A stretch of 64,000 nt of DNA from Triops longicaudatus (GCA_022885665.1 JAGQDJ010000083.1:64373-128372); one strand, 5' to 3'. Counted from the stretch's first letter, positions 10,601 to 24,881 are shown. Numbers and translations: made by a program. The notes: generated by a model from the letters alone, not told the origin.

Positions 10601-13600
10601 TTAATCCAAGACTCCTCGTCAGCGATATCGCGGAAGAACTGGTGCAAAGTGTTGGCTTCGTTCAAGCGAGCTTGACGATGGGCAGCCATGTTCTGAATAC
10701 GTTCGTAGCGTTCGTTGATCGACAGACGTTTCTCTTGAATGCTAGCAGCATCGAATTGGCCGCTTTCAATCAAAGAATCTGCTTGGGCATTAGTATCTGA
10801 AAAATACAGAAAGTAAGAAACACATAAATAACATATACAATATTTAATTACGTTAGCAAAGAATAAATAAAAAGCGTACGAAATATTAAGTTAAAAACTT
10901 CGAACACTAAGGCAAGCAAATCAACAAAAACTGAAAGTGCTAGCACAAGTAGCAACTTAGCTATTGTGTTAGCAACAGCATAACAGCCAAGTTAACAGCT
11001 ATGACGAATACAGTTAAATTTAAATGCAAATTCAACATAAAAAAAGAACATTAAAGCATTTTTTAATCAAATGTAAAAGTCAGATATAAAATTTCTGTTG
11101 ATATTTTCCTTACCTTTAATACGATCGTCATGGGCCTGAATATCAGCGTCGACTAATTGGTGTTTCTTCATCAACAACTGAACCGACGCCAAATCTTTGC
11201 CTGCATCTTCAGTAGCTAACAAAGATTCCACCTAAGAATATTCGTTTAATTACACATATCTCCTAGGCATACAAGGTTATATTTACTTCTCCGAGCCAGA
11301 AGTCCAAATCTTTGACTGCAGCAATGTATGTGCGTTGCTTGTTTGCTTCCTTCAACTTGACAGACTTTTCCGCTGTCTTCTGAGTCAAGAAGTCCCATTG
11401 TTCAGCAATAGTCATCAACCGAGTCTAGACACGAAAAAGGATTAACATTAGCCTTATTTACAAATTTTCTTATATTAAAAAAAAAAGAAAAAAAAATCGT
11501 AAAACTACTCGTATTTTATTTTTAATTATTATTATTTATTTTTGCGAGTATTTCTGGTTAAACGACTTTTCGGTCAACCTACCTGCACAGCTTCTTCAGA
11601 CCCAGCGCACTGGTGCTTTTCAATGAGATTCTGACCCATGGCCAAAACTGCTTGGATACGATCGGCATTGGCAGCCAATTCAGCTTCAAAAGCTTGGTGT
11701 TTCTGGTGCTTGGATTGGATATTGGCAGGGTCGCGGTACGATTCTTCCGTAGCTACAGTCAAGCGTTCAGCAATCCAGTTTTCAATATCATCAGCTTCGC
11801 GAGAGAATTGTTGCAAAGTCTGGGATTCTCCCAATTTGGAACGCTTCTCGATCAAAGCTTCCTTCAAGTTCTTCCAGCGGTCCAACACTTGCTGCCGTTT
11901 ATCTTCAATGGCAGGGGAGGCGTAATGCTCAGCAGCTACCAGCTGGTCGGCGAAAGTAGTCAAAGCCGCGATTTTCTCCTCTTGGGCGTTAATGGCCTTG
12001 TCGAAGTCTTCGTGTTTCTTGATTAGTGCTTCGACATTGTCACCTTGCGAGTCAACTTCTTCCGAAGCCAAAAACGCTTCTCGGGCCGACATCCAGGTTT
12101 CGGCTTGTTCACAATCGCGGTAGAAAAGCTGGAGCTCCAAGCACTGATCCAACTGCATACGGCGAGCAATCCAGGCCCTATAAATATATTAACTCGCATT
12201 CGAATAACCGATTCGTCAAAAGAAACAAGTTGTAACTAAACTCAGAATTAAAAAAAAAAAATGAGCTACACAGCTTACTTTTCAAGATCTTGTCGAGACT
12301 CGTTCATATTTTCCAATTTTTCTTGGACTTCGGGGGAGGCATAATGTCCAGATTGGAGTAAATGTTGTCCGAAGAGTTCAAAAGCTTGGAATGTTCCAGC
12401 GCGAGCATCAATTTCCATTCTGTGTTCCTACAAGGCAGAACGACGGATATTATTTACTCGAAATGTCAGGCCGACAAGGGTACGAAAACGGTTCTCTAGT
12501 TTTCCTTCAGGCGACTAAGATCAATCCAAACATAAAAGTTAATCACGCATGTTTCTTTCATTGGGCCACGAAAATAAAAAGGAAAAAATTTCTTAGGGCG
12601 CCAAAATGCTTGAAGCACAATCGGGTTACTGTCATCTCTTCATCTAATTACGTGCTTTTCATTCCTCATAAAATGAATGACGTTAGTTTGACATATTGCA
12701 GCTTGGTTTGTTTTTAACATTCGATGTAGTCCATTCTCGTCCACACGTGAGGTTATACACATGAGGAGAAAAACCACGCATGTAATTTGTTTCTGGGCTT
12801 GCCGTCATTTACCTGTGGAATACCGTAGCGCCCATCGATCTCGGCGCGATGATTCTGCCATAAGTAATAAAGTGAGATCAAACTTCTAACTCAAAACTTA
12901 GCTGTAGAAATAAAACCCTCATTTTCTCAGTATCTTTCGCACATTAAATTCTTTGTCACCGATCGTCAACACTCACAATGTTACGTCTCGTTTCAATAAT
13001 CCACATTCGCTCAAAATAAAAATGCATGATAAAACTGCTCAGAAATGTAAAAAAGTGCGTATTCATACCTGGTGACGTTCAAGCAACGCTTCAGCACCAG
13101 TAACATCCGAAGCCAATTCGTCAGACGCCACGAGACCCATCATGGAAGAAACCCAGGCCATCAAATCGCGATAATCGGCCAAGAAACGCTGCAAGTCATA
13201 AGCATCCAACAATTTTTCCTTACGAGCCTGGGCTCGTCCGGTAAGACGGGTCCATTCTTCGTGAATCTCGCTTTGCTTGGACAAAATAGTCTCGGCTGAA
13301 TCAGGATGGCCTTGCACCAATCGGCTGGCAGTATCATCCAATTGACGAATCTAAAAAAAAGGCACACACGCAATTAAAATAATTTAAAATTAATTTTTCG
13401 TTGTATATACCTTATCACCCAAAGCCGCCAAATCACGCTCAAGTCCTTCATGTTTACGCTGAAGAGCTTGCACAGAGCGCAAGTCTTTGCCCAAGTCATT
13501 CGTTTGCAAGCTTTCTTCTTTCTCCAAAATCCAATCGCGAGTTTCCTCTGCAGAAATAATAAAAAAGTTAATAATTCAGTTTAAAAATTCAATAAAAATT

Positions 13601-16600
13601 AAGAAAAATCAATTAAAAATGTAAATCATAGATGCGAAAGATATGGACGTGTTGTCGAATAAAACAAAGCTACTGTACAAATTCAAAAAGTATAAATTAC
13701 AAAAACAAGGCCTATAAAAATTCCTACAAAAAAGACAAAAACAATTAATATCCTAAATATTACACATAATCAATATTACGGTACATACCCTGTCTTTTCA
13801 ATAACCAAATGACATAATCAAATAAAAATGAATCTCAATTATCAAAACAGAAGTCAAACGATAAATTGGAAAGGTTTCTTTTTTTTCGAAAGAATGAAGC
13901 AAGAACATACCAATATCGCGATGGAATCGTTGAACTTCATGAGCGGAGCCCAACTGCTGGGCGCGCTCTTGGGTAACGTGCTGCAAGGTGGTCCACTTCT
14001 TGTTCAAGTCTTCCATCTGCGTTTGGATTTTCAAAGCGGCTTCTGTCTGGCCCAAGCTCATGAGTTGCATGGCGATTTCGTTCATCTCGGCCAAGCGGAC
14101 TTCATTGGCCTTTAAGTCCGAAGCAAAATCGTCGAATTTCTTTTGCATGACTTCCACCTGTTCCAAGTCTTCGCCTACATCGCCCATTTCCGCAAACTGT
14201 TCCTTGGAGGCAATCCATTGCGCGAGTTCCGCTGCCTCGCGGACCAACACGTACGCCTTGCAAGTTTCCGACAACTTCCTCTGTCGTTCCCTGGCCATCG
14301 CCAACAGCGACGCATATTGGGCCTCAATTGCGATTTGTCGAGCTCCGATGGAACTTTGTTCTGCCAGGGCTTGCTGGGACGCCGACAAGCCCGGTTCAAT
14401 CTTCTTGACGTAAGCAGCGGGCACGAAGCCTTGACGGTCGTTGACCTCCACTTTCCACCAATCCTTGTTATTCGAATTCAACAGCGTCAAGATGTCGCCC
14501 TTGCGCATGGACACCTCGCGGGGCGATTTTTCAGTATAGTCATACAAAGCTACAACGCATTCCTTGCCAGTGACGTCACTGGAGTGCGTCTCAGGTGGGC
14601 AAGCCTCGGCTTGTTGCCTCAAGCCATCGATAGTCGAGCCAAAGGCTTCCAAATCGGACATAAGCGCTTCGTGCTTCTTTAACAACGCTTCGGAGGAATC
14701 TTCATCCTTGCCGTAATCGGTAGACTCAACAATGATTTGCTTTTCGGACATCCAGCTGGAAGCTTCGTTGGCATCGGCAAAGTACTGATGAGCCAACAAC
14801 GAGCCTTCCAAGTCTTGTTTGCGCTGCAAGGCTTTTTCTTTTAGCTGGTTCCAGTGTTCTTGCAATTGGGTGCTGCGCTGGCGTACTTCCTCGGCCGCAA
14901 AGTGACCATCGTCCACCATTTGCTGCCCGGCACTGCAAACTGCGACGACACGCGGTTCGTGGTGTTGCATTTCAGCCAAGATGGCCTGGTGCTTCTTGAT
15001 GAGGTTCTGGACACCGATCAAGTCCCTGCCTCGATTCGTCGAAGTGGCAACGGGTAATTTGTCTCCGATCCACGCTTCCTCGTCATCAATGTCGCGGAAG
15101 AGTTGTTGAACACGGAGCGAATCCAACAAACGCTGCTTGCGCAGCGACATCGGCTCTTGCAAAGCTTCATAACGCTGAGAGACGGCTTGTTGCTTCGTAA
15201 TAATACTCTCTGCGTCAAAGTGACCGTTTTCTACGAACTGCTGTGAAGCCGTGGCAATGGCGTCCAAACGATCTTGGTGTGAAGCGACATCAGCTTCCAA
15301 TAAGGCGTGCTTTTTCTGCAAGTTTTGGACCGAAGTCAAATCCTTGCCGTAGTCTTCGCTTAAAAGCTGACCTTCGACCTCGGACAACCAGAGTTCCAAG
15401 TCTTCTACGCCGCGATTGAACTGTTGTTGCTGGGAAGCTTGGGCCAAACGAGCTCCTTTGCGTTCAGTGTCGGCTAAGAGCGTTTCCCAGAGACGGACGA
15501 TTTCTTCCAAGCGTTTCTGGATCCTAGGCGCCGCCCAGTGGCCGCTCTCGACCAATTCTTGGCCGTTGGAGGTGAGCTCTTCGATGCGAGATTTGTTGGC
15601 GCTTAATTCCTGCTCAAAAGTTTGGTGCTTCTGCATCTTGCCGTTCAAGTTGGTTGGGTCCAAGTAGTTGTCATCATTGGCAAACTTGAGTTTCTCCGAA
15701 AGGTAGCCTTGGCTTTCATCGCAGTCGCGTTCGAACTGCTGCAAGCGGAAAGAATCTTCCAGAAGGGCGCGACGAGCAGCGGATTTCTCCAAAAGTGCGG
15801 CCCGACGTTCGAGCAGCAACTCGCGGCGTTGACCAACGTCTTCGGCAGCGTAATGCTGGCCTTCGATAAGCTTGGAGGCAAATTCGTCCAAAGCTTTAAT
15901 CTTCTCCTCTTGGGCAGCAAGGGATTTCTCAAAGTCTTCATGCTTCTTGATCAAAGCTTCGACAGAGTCCAACGAGTCCCCGAGATCGTCGTTGGAAAGG
16001 AAAGCGAACTGACGACCCATCCAGGTGTCAGCTTGTTCAGTGTCGCGGTAAAACAGCTGCAAGTCCATGCATTGCTCGTAAAGGATACGACGATCTTCCC
16101 ATAAGGCGAGCAAATGGGTTTTTTCATTCTCAAGAATCGTCAATTTCTCCTTGACTTCAGCAGCGGCCCAGTGTTCTTTATCCAGAAGTTTCTGTCCAGC
16201 ATCCGCTGTCGCACGGTAGCTATCTTCACGCGCGTCGATTTCTCCCTAAATACAGAAATAGGAATGTTAAGTACCTAAATTCCCAATAGCCATCGTTATT
16301 AGTATATTTATTTTTTAAACACTGCAATATTATCAACCAATAAAACTGAAGTCATAATACTATCAATCAAATTAAATTCAAATATTAACGCTATAAAAAT
16401 AGCGATATAACAGTACAAAACTGAAATATGAATAAATAAATCTATCATAACGAATTACTACTATATTATTCATATTTTATTTTCTAAAAAGTAAAACGAC
16501 AAAATAAATATGTAAGTAAATAAGCATAAAAATAAATAAATAAGACTGGCAGCAGGCTTCATTAACAAACAATTACAGATCGGCAATACGAAAATAATAA

Positions 16601-18208
16601 AACAAGAAAAAACATGAAAATATCGGATAAAATATTTCATACGCGATGTTCTTGATGCCGTTCAAGGAGTGCTTCGGCACCCGCAACATCCTTGGCGAGT
16701 TCATCAGCAGAGATGATGGTTTTCATGTCATTAATGAAGGAAACGAGGTCGCGGAAATCGGACAAGAAGCGGTGAAGGAAATAGGAGTCATCGAGTTTAT
16801 GTTTGCGTTCTTGGGCTTTCAAACGCAGCTGTTCCCAGCACTCCAAGATTTCCCGATATTTGGACTGGATTTGTTCAGCGTGCTCCGGGTGGATCGCGCA
16901 CAACCGATTAGCTTCACCTTCCAAAGCTCCTACTTTATCGCCCAGAGCTGCCAAATCACGCTCTACGCCTTCGTGTTTGCGCTGTAGGGTTTGGACGCTT
17001 GCCAAGTCACGCCCGTAATCATCAGAAGACAAAACCACATCCTAGATAACCGAGGCTTAATAGAGTACGAAGTTTAATGAGGAAATTCGTTACTTTTTGA
17101 AGGATCCACGCAACGGTTTCGTCCGCATCGCTATTAAAACGTTGAATTTCGTGGGCACCGAAAAGTTTTTCTTGACGCATCAAAGCCAGTTGCTTCAAGC
17201 GAGCCCAAGCTTCGTTTAAATCCTACAAAACAAAGTGTATTTGTATTGTAAATTTATTTGAAATATTGACTAAAGACAAAACGTCATCTTGTACAGCAAA
17301 TGCAAGATGAAAAAAATTTATGAAACAGTTTTCTTTATTTTTGTGGTACTAAAGGTAGTTTTTTTACCTCTTTTCGTTTCACAATGGTCTCGTTTTCGGG
17401 ATGACCATCAATCACGAGTTTGTCGGCGAGATCGTTAACTTCAGTCACGCGATACTCTTGAGCAGCCATGTCTTTTTGGAACTCGTCGAATTTGCGCTGA
17501 AGAACTTCGACATGTTCTAAATCGGATCCAAAATCATCCGACGTCACAAAAGCTTCCTAGAAAATCGCCCACAGAGTTATTGTTAGGCCAAGAGTACAAG
17601 CGTAATTAAGGGTAATCAAGCGGTCTTTACTTTGTCATTGATCCAGAACATGACCTCATCGCATTGACGTAGGAATTGAACCAAAACTAACGCTTGTTGT
17701 AACTTGAGACCCTTTTCAGCCAAACGGGATAACAACAACTCCCACAAGCGGTGTAATTCATCTAATACGAGTTAACACGTTACAGTAAGGAAATATATAA
17801 AGTAAATGAATTGTCATTAATACCGAGACGTTTGCGAATCACGTCAGAAGCAAAGTGATTTTCGCTAATCATTTTCAAGCCAGTGTCATCTAACATGACA
17901 ATAGCATGGCTATGAGCGGCGACTTCAGCCTCGAAAGCTTGATGTTTCTGAATTTTGGCTTGGAGATTGGTAGGATCTTTGTAGCTTTCATCAGAAGCAG
18001 CTTGCAGCTGCAAATTAATCCAGGATGCCAATTCGTCAGCATCGCGCTTGAAATATTGGAAACGACGAGAATCTTCAAGTTTGTCGCGTTTGCGATGTGC
18101 TTCGGCTTTAAACTGGGAATAACGGCTCAAGACTTGTTCACGGCGTTCTTGGATATCTTCGGCCGTCTCCAAGATACGCACCTCTTTCGGTGTAATAGTT
18201 TGATCCAT
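7643..18208 (-). CDS. alpha-Spec: Spectrin alpha chain
   Basis: Alpha-spectrin pairs with beta-spectrin to form the actin-crosslinking skeleton under the plasma membrane. Exons on the minus strand: 18208-17824, 17761-17631, 17556-17368, 17222-17094, 17041-16643, 16245-13911, 13547-13411, 13350-13069, 12427-12279, 12177-11583, 11424-11287, 11231-11114, 10796-9873, 9810-9690, 9347-8865, 8431-8126 and 8069-7643. They total 7248 nt in one frame, 2415 residues, equal to the Drosophila protein as I know it. The N-terminus has TPKEVRILE and the partial repeat that contacts beta-spectrin. Triple-helical repeats follow, with LLERHQEHR-type signatures. An SH3 domain (ALYDY, DWWKVE) sits inside a repeat and is encoded near 14400-14570. 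EF-hands (DPNRDGYVSLQEY) and the ending FTRTLFQN close the protein. The ATG has A at -3 and G at +4. An extra 42-nt exon is described separately. Identity is certain. Confidence 0.98.
12813..12854 (-). other. alpha-Spec: Candidate 42-nt alternative microexon of alpha-spectrin
   Basis: Between constant exons 13350-13069 and 12427-12279 lies a 42-nt open segment with an AG acceptor (TTATGGCAG) and a strong donor (CAG|GTAAAT), phase 0 at both ends. It encodes NHRAEIDGRYGIPQ. The next constant exon starts EHRMEIDARAGTF, so the segment looks like a copy of the start of that exon. Inclusion would add 14 residues inside a spectrin repeat (2429 in total) without a frameshift. No transcript evidence is available here. 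Confidence 0.6.
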
Positions 18209-18223
18209 GATGGACCAAAATCA
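18209..18223 (-). other. alpha-Spec: 5' UTR part of alpha-spectrin coding exon 1
   Basis: Reading the minus strand, an acceptor ending TTTTCTTAG lies 15 nt upstream of the ATG. The coding exon therefore carries a very short 5' UTR and the rest must come from an upstream exon. Confidence 0.6.
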
Positions 18224-18470
18224 CTAAGAAAACACACACTCTTAAGGAATACAATTCTTATTCGGATAAATGGTGGTTATTGTCGAGTATTCGGGATAGA
18301 ACTAGCCCTCGCACAGGATGAACACATGAGAAATAGGGCCCCACCCTTGCAGTAAAAATACCACAGCCAAACTGGCGGCCCCACCCTCACACCCAAATGA
18401 TCGGCTTATTAACTTTAAAAAGCCCTGACATCAAGTAAGTGAACAATCAAAATACATCAGGATGGCTTAC

Positions 18471-18600
18471 CTGGTTGTCAATACACAATCGTATGTAGGA
18501 AATTTGCGAATGTTTCAGAGAATTAACGCAAAACAGCCCTTCGGCACTGTATGGTATCCGATGCCTTTCTCTTTACTTCAGAATCGATGTATAAAAGTAT
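18471..18600 (-). other. alpha-Spec: Probable non-coding first exon of alpha-spectrin (5' end uncertain)
   Basis: A strong donor on the minus strand (CAACCAG|GTAAGC, exon ending at 18471) pairs with the acceptor before 18223 to define a 247-bp 5' UTR intron. The upstream boundary given is a guess, because no start site can be read from the sequence. Confidence 0.45.
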
Positions 18601-18633
18601 CGATCAGGGACTCACGCCAGTGATAAATAAGAA

Positions 18634-18641
18634 TGACGTCA
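18634..18641. promoter_or_regulatory. Palindromic CRE site (TGACGTCA)
   Basis: This is a perfect TGACGTCA palindrome, the consensus site for CREB/ATF bZIP factors. It lies just upstream of the probable first exon of alpha-spectrin, where a promoter-proximal element would be expected. The motif is exact; the function is inferred from position. Confidence 0.35.
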
Positions 18642-21600
18642 TGCAACTAGTGATAGGCACTACAGCCTGGCTTTTGAGCGGCAACTTCGGCTAAGCTGGT
18701 ATATTTTACAGTCTCACGAACTGTATCAAACCGCGAACAGAATTTGGAAAGACTTGCTCCAGGCTTCAACTCCTGGGCAGGTACGGGAGCCAATTTCTTT
18801 GAAATGTTTGAACTGAAGTAATTTTAATTGACGTAACTTCCAAAAAAATTTGTTTTTTGCTAACATAAATTACAAGATAGAGCTTTATTCAAATATCTTT
18901 TCGCGATATTTGCCACCATTACTGAGGGTGGAATAGGGTGTTTTATGACCCGGTCTAGGCTAAACCACATTTCGCGAATTGCATGTTATTTTTTTTTTCA
19001 GGCGATTGCGCTATAAAAATGGATTTGTTCACCGAAAGCTTCTAACAGGTAAAATTGAGCGTAGTAACGTGTCGAGGCGATTTTTTAAAACATTGTAGTT
19101 TTGATTTTTTTTCTCAAGAAGTGGAAATCTATTTTTTACGACAATCTAATCGGCTTCGACAAATGAAGTGTGATTTATTTAAATGAAATTTAGTGGAAGA
19201 AAATGGAAAATCGCACGAATGGGTTTTAAAAAATTGTCTGGAAATATTAATATGTGATTCGCCCGTAACACGCCAAGCTAGACAGAAGAAAATTGTTAAA
19301 ATACCTTACATTTAGAAAGCCTCTAAATAATATAAAAAGAAAATCTTTGCATACATTCCTGACAGAAAAATCTTATATCTTATATATACTGCACAATCAT
19401 CTAAAACATTAACATGTAATTCGTCATACGGAGGCGGAGCTAGACAATGGCCTTAACCTCCACGTTTTTTCACTATGACGAATATTGGAGAATGTACGGA
19501 TGCAAATAATAAAAAAAAAGTCCACCTGTACCGAAACCTAGGCTTCGGCCCTGCCCGTGGTAGCCAGAACTTCGTGGGCCGGGGAAAAAAATATTCATAC
19601 AGAATTATGCTTCGTGAATGTGAATGCCAATAGTTTCATTTATTCGACACGCTTAATAGGTAGGACATAAATTCTTAGCCGTAATAATGGTTTTAGTGCT
19701 TTTTCATAAGACCCAAAATGGAACCGACTCTGCATGTTAGCCGATACTTACATGTTAGTACAGTAATAAACAAGTGAAGAAGTTAACAGTTCATTCGTCC
19801 GATGATTGCAGTACCGTAGAAAACAAACACTAGATCTTCTTGTCTACAGAGGATGTTTGTCAGCTCTTCCCAGTTTTTACCTCAACAAGGCTCAAGCAAC
19901 GGCGTATGCTAAAACTCTTATCAGTTGCGGCATTCGTCATCCATACGCGGTTAATCACAATGCTTACCCAAACGCATAGTTCTGTTCGATTATCATAGTC
20001 ACACTGAAACGAAACTGACAGGTAGATCTAAGAATGAAGAACCGCCAAATTCTTTAGCCTTACAAAGTTTACTACCCTGACAATTGATAAAATAAAATAA
20101 AAAAATAGGAGGGTATTCAATCCTAGCTTAAAGCTTTACTTTTTAAAGATCATTCATTCAGTTACAATACTTTAAATAAAAGTTTCACCCGTAATTTTTG
20201 TATTTAAAGATAACTTTGAAATGATCATTTACTTAAATCTACCAATGTATTTCATTCGTATTAGCGGCGGCTGGTACGAGTTAAGACGATTTTTAAAAGT
20301 TCCTATATCCTTAGGCGGAATTCAATTATGCATGCACGGCTATTAAAACTTCATCACAAACAAATTGTTCAGTTCCCAATAATACAATGCTATAATCAAA
20401 CTATGCCTACTTTTGCTTTCAAGGTTTTATTGAGCAATGACATTCTATAAATGGCAAAGTCAACAAATTCTAAAGAACATTCAATAAATTGCGTTGCAAT
20501 TAGATTCTTTTCATAAACATGACGAAGGCACAATTTGCGCATTTTGCGAAAATCCTTCGTTAGTGCTATTTCGTTTTAGTGACCCCGCTCCAGTTTACTT
20601 TTCTTTGAACCTCGACCTGATTTTTACTAAGCCAGTTTTTCTAGAGCAATTGAAACAATAAAGGCTAATACAGATTTTCTCTGTGTTCCATTGTTCTTCA
20701 TTGACAGTTCGGTGTCCCACTTCAACAGCCCCAACGTTGAGATTTCGACGCCACCGATCATTCGGAAAAACTTTTCTTCTTCTGCATACTCATGTGTTGT
20801 AAAAGTGCTGAGCGGACGTCGTTAGAAGCCTGGCCCACCTGCCTTTTATTCCCATGCTTAGGGCGGCGAATAGTCGCGCCCACAGGTTACCAAGCCAAAC
20901 TACCACGCCATCGATGTACCACGGATGCCAGTGCTGGTAAAGCTGAAGTAGTGAACGCAGCGCGAGTTCTGCTAGTCCAGTGAATCGCAATCGAATTACG
21001 TTCGTAATTCCGTTCGCGGATAAACACGAAAGCAAACAACACTATAGTTCGCTACAGTGATGTGCCCCTAAAACGCAGTCTGAACCTTTGACGGATTACT
21101 TCTATTCTTTCCGTGGCAACCATAAGTGAATCCCAGGTACGTTTTCTATTCTCACAGGTGACGTAAAAAGGGAGAGGCAAATCATTGTCGTTCACTTCCA
21201 TGCCCTTTTTCAGAGCGGGACCCGAGAGAGAAACCTTGGGCTTTGCGCCATTCTCCTGTTAGCTACAGGTTCTGTTCTTGAAAAATATTCTTAACTTTTT
21301 CAGTGACGTAGGTGAAGCTGACACCCACACTTGTCTCGCAATCATATCCCAAAACCTGTCAAACAGATTTCGTTATGTAGCTAACCTACGTTCCATCATC
21401 GTCGGAGGTCACCGTATTTCCCCTCGCTTACGACACTTTCTCTTGGAAAAACTTCTCAACACGTTTGAGAAAGTTGAAACAAGCTTCTTTAGGGAAAACG
21501 CTCAATTATACCGAAACTTTCGTACGGCCCTGAGTTCGTTTAGGGTCTAGCCCACTTTCACCTCTACCCGTTTTTGGCGCTCACGACTTCGGAAATTGTG

Positions 21601-24600
21601 CGAATCACAATCAAACGCGCTCTACTTCGCATACCACATGAGGCACGATTGTTTTTCGTAGGTTTGTCCAAACAACGCAAATGACACTTGTACACCACTA
21701 GGAGATCCGTCCTTGGGGAGAAATAAAACGTGCTTAATCTCCTCCGATGAGGGGTTTTTGTGCTGGGTATCGAAGGTGTCTTTCTAAGAGGTAAAACAAG
21801 TCATGCGTGTGTTTCACGTGAAAACCTAGTCGCTGGGAAATAGTAAATCTTGCCATTTATTACAGCGTAGTGCACTTGCAAGCTCGGAGGCATTATAGGG
21901 AGGGAAACGAAGCGCATTTCCTTTGACGCCAAGCTTACCGAATTTGGTGGTGCAAAATAGAGGGATCTTTTCCCTCTCCAAAAAGCGGACGGCATCTTGG
22001 TTCCTATCTTACCTCACCGGACGTCGTAAATCATGCGCCCTACATAGATTTGTACTGTTCTGGTATTGTACATCCTTTTGCCAGATAGGCATTTTCACCT
22101 CGGCGTTTTGCTGGTTACCATGCGAAAAAGCGGAGTAAAAATGCTCGTTGAGGCTGCAAAAATGTTAAGAGCAAGGTTAAGTTACTTTTTAGGAAGATAA
22201 AACGCCATTGTAGGACTTGGTTAAGGCGAGTGCATTCACCTGATGGTTTCGAGCTTAGCTTAGTATGGCTGTGGGCACAGTTAGCTAACGCCAAGACCTG
22301 GAGCGTTAAGTAAAAAAAGAAAATGAAAGCCATCATTAAGAAAAAAAGGGAAAAGCTAGCCATGTGGCGCGGTCAGCTTGGCGTACAAGTTACAGCAAAA
22401 ACTAGCCGGGATCATATTCCAGGAAAGTGAGGGTAGAGGTATGTAATGCTGGATCTCACGACATCATCGCCTTAGTCAAATTTTAATAACTTTACAACAC
22501 ATGAATACCCTCCTCGCTTATGTAATTGCATTCGTCCGTCCTGAATAACAGTCAATCTTGGCTACAGGGTTCCCCTTTTTCGAATCTTTTCCATGAAAAA
22601 GGCAGGTTTTATCCTAAATACTATAATTATAGAATAATGTTTATTTGATATTATCTAAACAAGCAAAGAATTTAACCAATAGCAAGGCGTTGAGAAGACC
22701 GTGCCGTTCGACCATTGGTCTGTTTTAGCTTACGTCACCCTTATAGGCGAATCACCTCGTGCCTGAAGCGATACTTATGCTGGTTTTTACCCCAATGCAA
22801 TTATGCTTATCTAGTTCGACGTCCAGAATTTTTGACAAAAGGCCGTACATGTGTTGAGGTCAGTTTATAACGGATCCCCAGGAAACAGTAGTGAAACTGT
22901 CTTTCACACTGTCATTTACCGAAATTTCAAATACATAGACACCTCAGAGCCATCCTCTGAAATTAGTGTCCGTTAGAAAAAGCTAAAGAGAAATGCATCG
23001 GGGCGCGTGTTCCAAGCTAATCATCGCACTTTGTGAAAAGATTTTCGATTTCCTTTGTATTTCGAAACCGAAAAAGGCGTTATTGGAGCGAGAAGGACAG
23101 TCGGAATTATTGGACCTGAAACTGGCAATTTTTTTTATTTTGCAAATTTGCTTGTTTTTTTAAATGCTGGGAAATTTCGTAACTATATAATCGAGAGCTC
23201 ACTTTCGGTTTCCTATTTTCTCCTCCAGCTTGTTGAAAGATCCTTATGGCAGTCAAACGGGCAATGGCTTTGCCAGGTAACAAGCCATGCGTCATCCTAT
23301 TTCGTGTTTGGTTTGGGCCTTAAAAATGCCCAAGTGGCAAACGGGTCTTTTCGTGCAAGATTATGGACTTGGCATCCGTTCTTATTCATTCCCCAACATC
23401 CCATTTTCCATCCTCCTTTTTGCTCGGCAAAACTTGCCGTTTGGCTACAACTGGAAACTTAGAGACTTGACCTTCATCAAATGGAGGGTGAACACGCCCT
23501 TATGCTAGTCTCATTGTTAATCACAAAAGCTTGACTTTTACTGATGGACTGGTTTGGTCTCTTTTTTTTATTACGAGAAACAGAGAGGGTAAGATGCAGG
23601 AAAAAGGTGAAGGCCCTTGTCAGCTGTTCAATTTTGTTCGCAGCTTTTTCGCCCTTTATAACCCTTCATTTCAAGAACGTGTTAAAGGAGTTCTCCCTTA
23701 AAAGGATGTGCTCAAAGTTAAAATATTTCCTATCCTGCGTGTTATCAGCGAAGGGCAGGGAACTTGGAAGTAGGGACCTTACGGAGGAAGTAAAAGTGAT
23801 GCGCTACCCATATATGGACTGTCTCGAATTCGAATGTTAATTAAGACAAGCCTAGGGCTCGAATGTCTAGAACTCTAAGCTTGCGAGAGAGAAAAAACAC
23901 CGAAAACAAGCAGTGAAACTTACGGATGGTTGCCAGAAAGAGTTCAGAGGCGAAATGCATTGTTCTTAGTCAGATATGCATAATTTCACAGAAGAGTTGT
24001 GTTAGGCAACTTTCTTTATATGCAAATTGGCTGCAGTGTTGGACCATGCGAACTTTTCGTGACGTTGGAGGGTCTTGCATGTGTCACATCGTCAACCATC
24101 GTCTTTTGCCCAACACGCAATCCAACAATGCTTGCATCCTGAACTGATTTCATGCTTAGTTGGTGTTTCTTGGTAGTAGAATGGCTCAACTTTGGCAAAG
24201 TAGCCGACTACACTGCTTTCCTGCTCGCCTTAACTGTTCAGGAAAGGCATCATTTTTTTCCCCTCTTATGATGGTGACGATTAAACAAGCGAAGCCAAGC
24301 ATCTTGGGTAAATTCAAGCCTGGAAAGCTTTAGTAAGATATTATCGTAATAAAGATTAGGTGTGGTCTTTTTACTGTTTCAATCACGAGGTTTTTAACAG
24401 AAGACGTGGACATTCACTTCAAACCTTTTAATGCTCGAAGCTCTTGGAGCTCAAGGACAAACCATGTTTTATATACCAATATATACCCAAAAACCACTTT
24501 TCTTCCCCGAGTATAATTGTCAGGCGTGTGCTTGTGTTGTCGACCTTGGTGTTTTCCTTTTCCTTTGTTGTTGCTTACGCTTTTCTTGGCATGGAACATG

Positions 24601-24881
24601 AAATAGAACTGAAAGACTGATTAGTTGTGCTTCTTGCTCGTAGTCATTTGATTACTGATTTGTAGCGTGGCTCCTATGAACGATGACCTATAGCGAAACT
24701 CAACACGCCTTGTTGGACGATTTTAGGGAAACCAATCATGCGTTAATGGCTGAAGATGGCCAAATAAGCATGACAGTCACGCAGCAGACGAAAGGAAATC
24801 CAGCTGCTAGTGCAAACAGGCTGAAGTTCATGCGTGCACGTTGTCTTATCGTTTGTGTTGTATTTTTCTAATTATATGCAG
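18642..24881. other. Region between divergent alpha-spectrin and ZP-N genes; no coding gene seen
   Basis: About 6.2 kb without a supported coding exon. ORFs of up to 135 codons (for example 23055-23462) show no domain or splice support. The ZP-N gene begins right after a pyrimidine-rich acceptor (TTTTTCTAATTATATGCAG), so one or more of its 5' exons and its promoter probably lie in this interval. I could not pick them out. Confidence 0.45.

Noticed and set aside
23055..23462. 135-codon ORF between spectrin and the ZP-N gene
   Set aside because: It has no domain, is rich in Phe/Trp/Pro as random sequence can be, and has no splice continuation toward 24882.
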